Origin: JSC-12 sp033764965
GTDB taxonomy: Bacteria; Cyanobacteriota; Cyanobacteriia; Leptolyngbyales; Leptolyngbyaceae
Assembly (NCBI GenBank): GCA_033764965.1
Contig: JANRIN010000305.1
Coordinates: 13,503 to 77,502, forward strand
Direction: 5' to 3'
Length of the DNA: 64,000 bases
Both the position numbers and the translations under genes were made by a program. This document shows positions 59,124 to 64,000 of the stretch, piece after piece. The notes beneath the pieces are model-generated. The model was not told the DNA's origin, did not search any database, and was given only the letters and a program-made list of their open reading frames with translations. Each line of letters opens with the position of its first letter. The first letter of the stretch is position 1.

Positions 59124-61667
59124 TTAATACAAGGAACTTTCGGCGTAGACTTCCTCTTCTTCCTGTTCCTGATCGACAAATTCCTGGACACGGATGCGAT
59201 ATTCCCGCAGGGTTTCGTCTACCCAACCACGATCGGTGCTGTTCGCAAAAATGTGTACCAGTGGTTCTCCGGCATCGGGTAGAATCAGCACCCAACCGTC
59301 ATGGTGATAGTCGAAAATTTTCACCCCATCGATCAGTTCTAAACATTCCACAGGATGGGTTTCCACCAAGCGCCGCATCAACGCCCCTTTTGCTGACCAG
59401 GGGCAGCGCACCGTGTAGGTTTTGTGGCTGATACGGGGCAGATCGGCGCGAATTTGTCCCAGCGATCGCTCCTGGATTGTCAGCAACTCAATAATTTTGG
59501 CGATGCAAAACATGGCATCAAAGCCAGGATGTAGCAATGGAAAGATAAAGCCCATGTCGCCACTGCCACCCAGGATCACATTGCCACTCGTCTGGCAGGC
59601 TTCCATCAACGCAGTGGGATTGGCTTTGGTGCGAATCACTCGTCCATCATGGCGACGGGCAATTTGTTCCACAGCACTGGAGGCATGAACCGGAACCACG
59701 ATCGTGCCGCGTGGGTGTTGAGTCATCAACAGCTCAGTCATCAGCGCCGTCAACATTTCGCCCCGAATGGGGCTACCCGCTTCGTCTACTAAAATGAGTT
59801 GTTCGCCGTTGGCGTAAACCTGCACCCCAAAAGTTGCTTTCACCGCTTCTACCACATGCCCAAGCTGACTCAACAGCGCTTCTCGATCGGCATTCGTCGG
59901 TCCAGACTGGTTCAGGCTGGCATTCAAAACGACTGCATCGCAGCCAAACTTGGCAAGAATTTGGGGTAATACTGCGCCCGAAACGGCGTATACATAGTCA
60001 ATCACCACTTTGGAGCTACTGTGGCGAATTGCTTCCACATTCAGGTGCCGCTCAAAGCTAATGCCGTAGGTATCCAGTAGTTGGTTAGCATAGGCGACGT
60101 TACCAATTTCGTGAATCTGCGCCCGGCGGAAGTCTTCTTTGAAGTAAGCTCCTTCAATCTTTTTTTCGCGGGCTTTGGAAATATTGATGCCTTTGTTATC
60201 AAAAAACTCGATCAGAATGTGATCGGGACGATCGGGATGAACGCGCACATGAATGCCGCCGCCGATCGCCAAACTCGGCACCAACGATCGCGCCACCGGA
60301 ATGGCAGTGGCTTCCAGGTTGAGAATATTCACCCCAACGGACATCAACCCGGCAATCAGCGATCGGGACACCATGCGAGAAATGGTGCGTTGATCACGAG
60401 AAACCGTCACCTGGGCACCGGGCTTGAGGGTTGAACCATAGGCAGCGCCCAGTTTCACCGCAAATTCTGGAGAAATATCCACGTTTGCCAGACCAGACAC
60501 ACCCCGTTGCCCAAACAAGTTGCGATGGGCAGCATGTCCCCAAATCAAATTGATGTTGAGAATCGCCCCTGGTTCCACTTTTTTGCTGGGCCACACCCGC
60601 ACCCCCGGACTCACCTGCGCCTCTTCACCGATCGAGGACAGCGGACCCACAACCGACCCTTCCAGCACATGGGCACGGCGATCGACCCTGGTGCCTCGCG
60701 CAATCACACAGGCTCGCAGGTGCGCCTCTTCGCCCACGATCGCCCCATTCCAGATGATGGGACGTTTCAGGTTGGCATCGGCTCCCACGGTCACGTTATC
60801 CCCAATCACCGTGCCCCCGTCAATGTGAACGCGGGGACCAATGCGGCAATTGTTCCCCAGCATCACAGGTGCTTCAATCCGGGCTGTGGGGTCAATGTAG
60901 GTGTTTTGCCCTACCCACACCCCTGGCATCCTTTCCTCGTAGGACACATCCAGTTTCACCTTGCGGTAGAGGGCATCATACTGGGCATCGCGATAAGCAT
61001 CCAGGTGCCCCACATCACACCAATAGCCTTCGGCAATATAGCCATACATCGGCTCCCCTTCTTCCAGTAGCAGGGGGAAAAGGTCTTTTGAGAAATCGGC
61101 TTCCTGATTGGCAGGCAAATAATTCAACACTTCGGGTTCCAGAATGTAGGTGCCTGTATTGACCGTATCCGAAAAAATCTCGCTGCTGGAAGGTTTTTCC
61201 AGGAAGCGGCGAATCCGGTAGTTTTCGTCCGTAATCACAACGCCAAATTCTAGAGGATTGGGAACTCGCGTCAGGACGAGGGTTGCCTTGGAGCGATGGG
61301 ATTTGTGAAACGCGATCGCCGCTCTCAGGTCAAAATCCGTAATGCTGTCGCCGCTGATTACCAGAAAGGTATCGTCTAGCAGTTCCGCAATGTTTTTGAC
61401 GCAGCCTGCTGTTCCCAGGGGTTGGTCTTCTTCTACGGCGTAGGTCATTTGGATGCCGAAGTCGGTGCCATCCTGGAAATAGTCCCGCATAATGTCGGGT
61501 AAATAGTGCAGCGTGGCGATCACTTCATCAATGCCGTTCCGCCGGATCAGGTTAATGATGTGTTCGGCGATCGGGCGATTGAGCACGGGCACCATTGGTT
61601 TTGGTAGATCGCAGGTTAATGGTCTTAGCCGCGTTCCCGATCCCCCCGCCATCAGAACTGCTCGCAT
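59124..61667 (-). CDS. Mannose-1-phosphate guanylyltransferase fused to an inactive phosphomannomutase-like domain
   Basis: The 847-residue protein has an N-terminal nucleotidyltransferase (MRAVLMAGGSGTRLRPLTCD; SDTVNTGTYILEPEVL). Left-handed beta-helix repeats follow at residues about 250-370 (GTVIGDNVTVGADANLKRP). Residues about 380-830 have the order of a phosphomannomutase. The serine of the TASHNP loop is absent (GGGIHVRVHPDRPDHILIE), and the metal-binding DGDGDR-type motif is replaced (VYANGEQLILVDE). The fusion probably makes GDP-mannose for glycans or polysaccharides. The second domain may bind ligand and regulate. It is monocistronic with an acidic C-terminus (DQEQEEEEVYAESSLY). Confidence 0.85.
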   Translation of the reverse strand: MRAVLMAGGSGTRLRPLTCDLPKPMVPVLNRPIAEHIINLIRRNGIDEVIATLHYLPDIMRDYFQDGTDFGIQMTYAVEEDQPLGTAGCVKNIAELLDDTFLVISGDSITDFDLRAAIAFHKSHRSKATLVLTRVPNPLEFGVVITDENYRIRRFLEKPSSSEIFSDTVNTGTYILEPEVLNYLPANQEADFSKDLFPLLLEEGEPMYGYIAEGYWCDVGHLDAYRDAQYDALYRKVKLDVSYEERMPGVWVGQNTYIDPTARIEAPVMLGNNCRIGPRVHIDGGTVIGDNVTVGADANLKRPIIWNGAIVGEEAHLRACVIARGTRVDRRAHVLEGSVVGPLSSIGEEAQVSPGVRVWPSKKVEPGAILNINLIWGHAAHRNLFGQRGVSGLANVDISPEFAVKLGAAYGSTLKPGAQVTVSRDQRTISRMVSRSLIAGLMSVGVNILNLEATAIPVARSLVPSLAIGGGIHVRVHPDRPDHILIEFFDNKGINISKAREKKIEGAYFKEDFRRAQIHEIGNVAYANQLLDTYGISFERHLNVEAIRHSSSKVVIDYVYAVSGAVLPQILAKFGCDAVVLNASLNQSGPTNADREALLSQLGHVVEAVKATFGVQVYANGEQLILVDEAGSPIRGEMLTALMTELLMTQHPRGTIVVPVHASSAVEQIARRHDGRVIRTKANPTALMEACQTSGNVILGGSGDMGFIFPLLHPGFDAMFCIAKIIELLTIQERSLGQIRADLPRISHKTYTVRCPWSAKGALMRRLVETHPVECLELIDGVKIFDYHHDGWVLILPDAGEPLVHIFANSTDRGWVDETLREYRIRVQEFVDQEQEEEEVYAESSLY

Positions 61668-61944
61668 AACGTTTCCTCTTAAATTTGGTTTTAATAGTGA
61701 ATTACAAGCCCCTCAGGATTAGGGATTAGCTCATCCAGCATTGACTCATTACTGACATTGAAGGGTCATACTTTCTTTATTGTGACGGGGGAACGCCAGA
61801 GTGGGACGAATTCAACGGCAAAATTCCAATTCGGGCGAGGGTTGTAAAAACCTTGTTACATTTCGGTTGCAGTCTAGTGATTTCCTGGGATTAGGATAGA
61901 GGTGTTTAGTGAGACAAAGCATTGATTGAAGCAAGGAATTCATC

Positions 61945-62130
61945 ATGGGAACTATTTTGATTTTGTTGGCAGGGGGAGCTTACCTCTTCGGAGCCTGGAA
62001 GTTTTGGACTGGATTTAGACGCACTAACTTTAGTGAAGGACGGCTGTTGTTAACGGCGTTATGGCCCGTTCTGGTGATTGCCAACAAATCTTATCGTCAG
62101 AATTTTAGTAAAGCGCTTAAAGGTCAGTAG
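61945..62130 (+). CDS. Small membrane protein, conserved in cyanobacteria
   Basis: The 61-residue protein MGTILILLAGGAYLFGAWKF has one or two hydrophobic stretches (second: LLLTALWPVLVIANKSY). Charged ends suggest an inner- or thylakoid-membrane protein. Family not recognised with certainty. It precedes the methyltransferase by about 55 bases. The ATG is preceded by AAGGAATTCATC. Confidence 0.6.
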   Translation: MGTILILLAGGAYLFGAWKFWTGFRRTNFSEGRLLLTALWPVLVIANKSYRQNFSKALKGQ

Positions 62131-62184
62131 ACTGAGGGCAATCGGTATACGGTAAGGTTATTTTGGTGATTTACCCGTTTCGTC

Positions 62185-62925
62185 ATGGCAAGTAAGCCCC
62201 CCGATGACTCTGCAAGTGCTGCCTCTGCCAGCGGCTTTGGTGTGTTACGCGATCGCACCGATTGGGAAAGCCAGATTGCGGCGATCGCGGCTCGTTTTAA
62301 CCGAGAGTATTCTGGCGAACCCCTGGACTTGCCCGACGAAGTGAAGGCGATGCCGATTTATCAGGAGCAAAAGGCGGGATTACTTCAGGCAAAGCTGGCA
62401 TCCCCATTCTGGCAACTGGCAAAACCTCAAAAAAATCAACGTTGCCTGGATATCGGCTGTGGCGTTGGCTTTTTGCTCTACGCCTGGCGCGAGTGGGATG
62501 CCATGTTTTACGGGCAGGAAATCAGCACGATCGCCCGTGACTTGCTCAATGCCAGAGGACCTCAGCTCAACTCGAAACTGTTCAAGGGTGTGCAACTTGC
62601 ACCTGCCCATCAGTTGAACTATGAACCGCATCAGTTTGATTTAGTCATCTCTACCGGCGTGAGTTGTTACTATCCACCCGACTATTGGACCCTCGTGCTG
62701 GCAGCAGTCAAGCGAGTGTTGAAACCGGGGGGCGTGTTTGTGTTTGATGTGGTGGACTCAGAACTGGCAACCGCCGAAAACTGGGCGATTCTGGAAACTT
62801 ACCTGGGGGCAGAAGTGCATCTGGAACCGCTGATTCACTGGAAACGCACGATTCAGGCAGCGGGTGGAAAAGTCGCCAAAACCCATTCTGGAGAAATCTT
62901 TCAACTGTTGAAGGTGAGTTTTTAG
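62185..62925 (+). CDS. Class I SAM-dependent methyltransferase
   Basis: The 246-residue protein has motif I CLDIGCGVGFLLYAWREWDA, motif II-like FDLVISTGVSCYYPPDYW, and VKRVLKPGGVFVFDVVD. The substrate is unknown. Its stop (TAG) shares one base with the GTG start of the thioesterase, so the two genes are cotranslated and may act in the same pathway. That pathway could be phylloquinone-related given the partner, but MenG-type sequence features are not clear. Confidence 0.85.
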   Translation: MASKPPDDSASAASASGFGVLRDRTDWESQIAAIAARFNREYSGEPLDLPDEVKAMPIYQEQKAGLLQAKLASPFWQLAKPQKNQRCLDIGCGVGFLLYAWREWDAMFYGQEISTIARDLLNARGPQLNSKLFKGVQLAPAHQLNYEPHQFDLVISTGVSCYYPPDYWTLVLAAVKRVLKPGGVFVFDVVDSELATAENWAILETYLGAEVHLEPLIHWKRTIQAAGGKVAKTHSGEIFQLLKVSF

Positions 62926-63371
62926 TGGCGTTTGTTTATTCTCGCACGGTGCGTTTTCAGGATACGGATGCCGCAGGAGTGGTGTATTTTGCTCAGGTGC
63001 TGGCGATGTGCCATGAGGCTTACGAAGCTGCCTTAGCTGCATCTGACATTGATCTCAAAACCTTTTTTGGGCAGACGGAGGTGGCGCTACCGATCGTCCA
63101 TGCCAGCGTAGATTTTTTCAAGCCCATGTTTTGCGGCGATCGTCTGGATATTCATTTGACCGTCCACAATTGGCACGAGAACAAGTTCACGGTGCACTAC
63201 CAGATCTTTTCAGCCGATGGTGCAGAAAAACCACTGAGTAAAGCAATCACGCGCCATGCTTGCATCAACCCAAGATTGCGATCGCGCTGCCACCTCCCGG
63301 ATTTCATGCAGAAGTGGTTGGCGGATTATGCAGAGCATGATTTAACAGTGCCATCACCCGTTGACGGTTAA
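62925..63371 (+). CDS. 1,4-dihydroxy-2-naphthoyl-CoA thioesterase
   Basis: Hotdog-fold thioesterase of the phylloquinone (vitamin K1) pathway. The 148-residue protein from a GTG at 62925 has YSRTVRFQDTDAAGVVYFAQ, the active-site Asp within this block, and HASVDFFKPMFCGDRLDIHL. This is the 4-hydroxybenzoyl-CoA thioesterase-like group that includes the cyanobacterial DHNA-CoA hydrolase. The adjacent menE, which makes the preceding pathway intermediate, supports the role. Its 3' end overlaps menE by 68 bases in opposite orientation. Confidence 0.85.
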   Translation: MAFVYSRTVRFQDTDAAGVVYFAQVLAMCHEAYEAALAASDIDLKTFFGQTEVALPIVHASVDFFKPMFCGDRLDIHLTVHNWHENKFTVHYQIFSADGAEKPLSKAITRHACINPRLRSRCHLPDFMQKWLADYAEHDLTVPSPVDG

Positions 63372-64000
63372 CTTTTCCTTGAGCGTTCCGGGGTAGTTCC
63401 TCTACGGCGACCCAATGTTTGGGGTGTTTATAGCGACACAGATGCGATGCGATCGCGGCTTTTAGCTTTTCCCTAGTCGCATCCTGTGCCGAAACGTAGA
63501 CGGCTGTCACTGCTTGTCCCCAATCTGGGTCGGGTGTTCCCAGCACATAGACATCCTTCACGAGTCCACTGGCTCGGATCGCTGCCTCCACTTCCGCTGG
63601 AAACACATTCTCGCCGCCCGTGATGATGGTGCAATCTCGCCGCCCCACAATGTGCAAATAGCCTGCTTCATCCAGAAACCCCAAATCTTCTGTCAAAAAT
63701 TCTGGCTGCATTGAGGCATGGGGAAAATACCCCAACATCAGAGACTTTGCCGCGATCGCCACCCGCCCTACTTGATTCGCTGCTAACGGATTCCCTGCCT
63801 CATCTCGAATGGTCACTCGGGCATGGGGTAGCACTCGTCCACAGCTCGATCGCCCCTGCAAAAATTCTTCTGGCTTCAGGGTGGCAATCTGGGAAGCTGT
63901 TTCCGTCATGCCATAGGTGGGCGCGATCGGAAGCTGGTGTTTGCGTGCCGCTTCTAGCAGATCTTTCCACGCTGGAGCGCCACCAAGGAGGATGGTTAGG
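63304..64000 (-). CDS. menE: o-Succinylbenzoate-CoA ligase MenE, 5' part cut by the right edge
   Basis: Acyl-CoA synthetase of phylloquinone synthesis. The frame is open through position 64000 and continues off the window. Visible are PIAPTYGMTETASQIATL (acyl-adenylate motif), DLGFLDEAGYLHIVGRRDCT, IITGGENVFPAEVEAAI and ELPRNAQGKVNRQRVMALL with the catalytic Lys. The position next to the DHNA-CoA thioesterase supports MenE over other AMP-binding ligases. About 232 residues of the C-terminal side are inside the window. Confidence 0.9.
   Translation of the reverse strand, partial: LTILLGGAPAWKDLLEAARKHQLPIAPTYGMTETASQIATLKPEEFLQGRSSCGRVLPHARVTIRDEAGNPLAANQVGRVAIAAKSLMLGYFPHASMQPEFLTEDLGFLDEAGYLHIVGRRDCTIITGGENVFPAEVEAAIRASGLVKDVYVLGTPDPDWGQAVTAVYVSAQDATREKLKAAIASHLCRYKHPKHWVAVEELPRNAQGKVNRQRVMALLNHALHNPPTTSA

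Noticed and set aside
1..64000. tRNA and rRNA genes
   Set aside because: I scanned intergenic gaps for T-loop GGTTCRA-type and CCA-end patterns and found no cloverleaf that I could support.

Overview
The window is chromosomal DNA from a cyanobacterium, most likely a filamentous or colonial one. The evidence is the very frequent octamer GCGATCGC (HIP1), phylloquinone genes (menE and a DHNA-CoA thioesterase), a stand-alone homologue of the orange carotenoid protein C-terminal domain, System II cytochrome c biogenesis genes (ccdA-ccs1), the cyanobacterial forms of phosphoketolase and glycogen phosphorylase, gas vesicle genes, and G/C-rich simple repeats of the type common in these genomes. I see no rRNA, convincing tRNA, CRISPR array, transposase or prophage.

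Layout. 1-3505: purF (cut by the left edge) and purL, both on the minus strand. 3616-8475, plus strand: an AT-richer membrane glycosyltransferase, then a three-gene module of a Trypco1-domain protein, a membrane-anchored trypsin-like protease and a proline-rich FecR/SH3 lipoprotein. 8518-8689: a foldback (MITE-like) element and a HIP1-containing hairpin between convergent genes. 8852-15963: ssb, a double-domain ArsA/Get3 ATPase, a PAS-GAF histidine kinase, a small ribbon-helix-helix protein and lepA. 15977-21256, minus strand: OCP-CTD homologue, ftsW, ccdA, ccs1 and a tandem-duplicated corrinoid adenosyltransferase. 21423-32170: queG, a degenerate kinase-like protein, then a carbon-metabolism run (xfp, glgP, histidine phosphatase), selO, a GNAT acetyltransferase and a DUF29 protein. 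32190-35666, minus strand: NfeD-like protein plus two flotillins. 35796-41160: flavoprotein reductase, DASH cryptochrome, trpD and an SH3 protein, with an unusually structured trpD-cry spacer. 41495-50574, plus strand: large secreted protein of unknown function, asnS, small secreted protein, then an exosortase O-like protease overlapping its probable dedicated PEP-CTERM substrate. 50623-52509: two-domain glycosyltransferase. 52960-56791: gvpA-gvpC-gvpN-gvpJ-gvpK. 56807-58997: small accessory genes (a DUF6888/DUF6887-like pair, DUF2442, a clan AA aspartic protease with a small partner, one orphan). 59124-61667: mannose-1-phosphate guanylyltransferase fused to a phosphomannomutase-like domain that has lost its catalytic motifs. 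61945-64000: small membrane protein, methyltransferase, DHNA-CoA thioesterase and menE (cut by the right edge).

How genes work together. The gas vesicle cluster encodes the shell protein, the outer reinforcing protein, the AAA+ ATPase and two assembly proteins. gvpF/L, gvpG, gvpV and gvpW are not here and must lie elsewhere if vesicles are made. In this cluster GvpC and GvpN end in the same winged-helix-like domain, which is the observation I rate highest. The ccdA-ccs1 pair delivers reductant and haem for cytochrome c assembly. xfp, glgP and the phosphatase look like a glycogen-to-acetyl-phosphate route. The exosortase and its neighbour form a closed sorting pair. The Trypco1-protease-lipoprotein set is a candidate signalling or conflict module. 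The trpD-cry spacer holds a possible small RNA and a hairpin that would mask a Shine-Dalgarno sequence.

Limits. All family names come from reading the protein sequences and from memory of the families. No database search or structure prediction was run.
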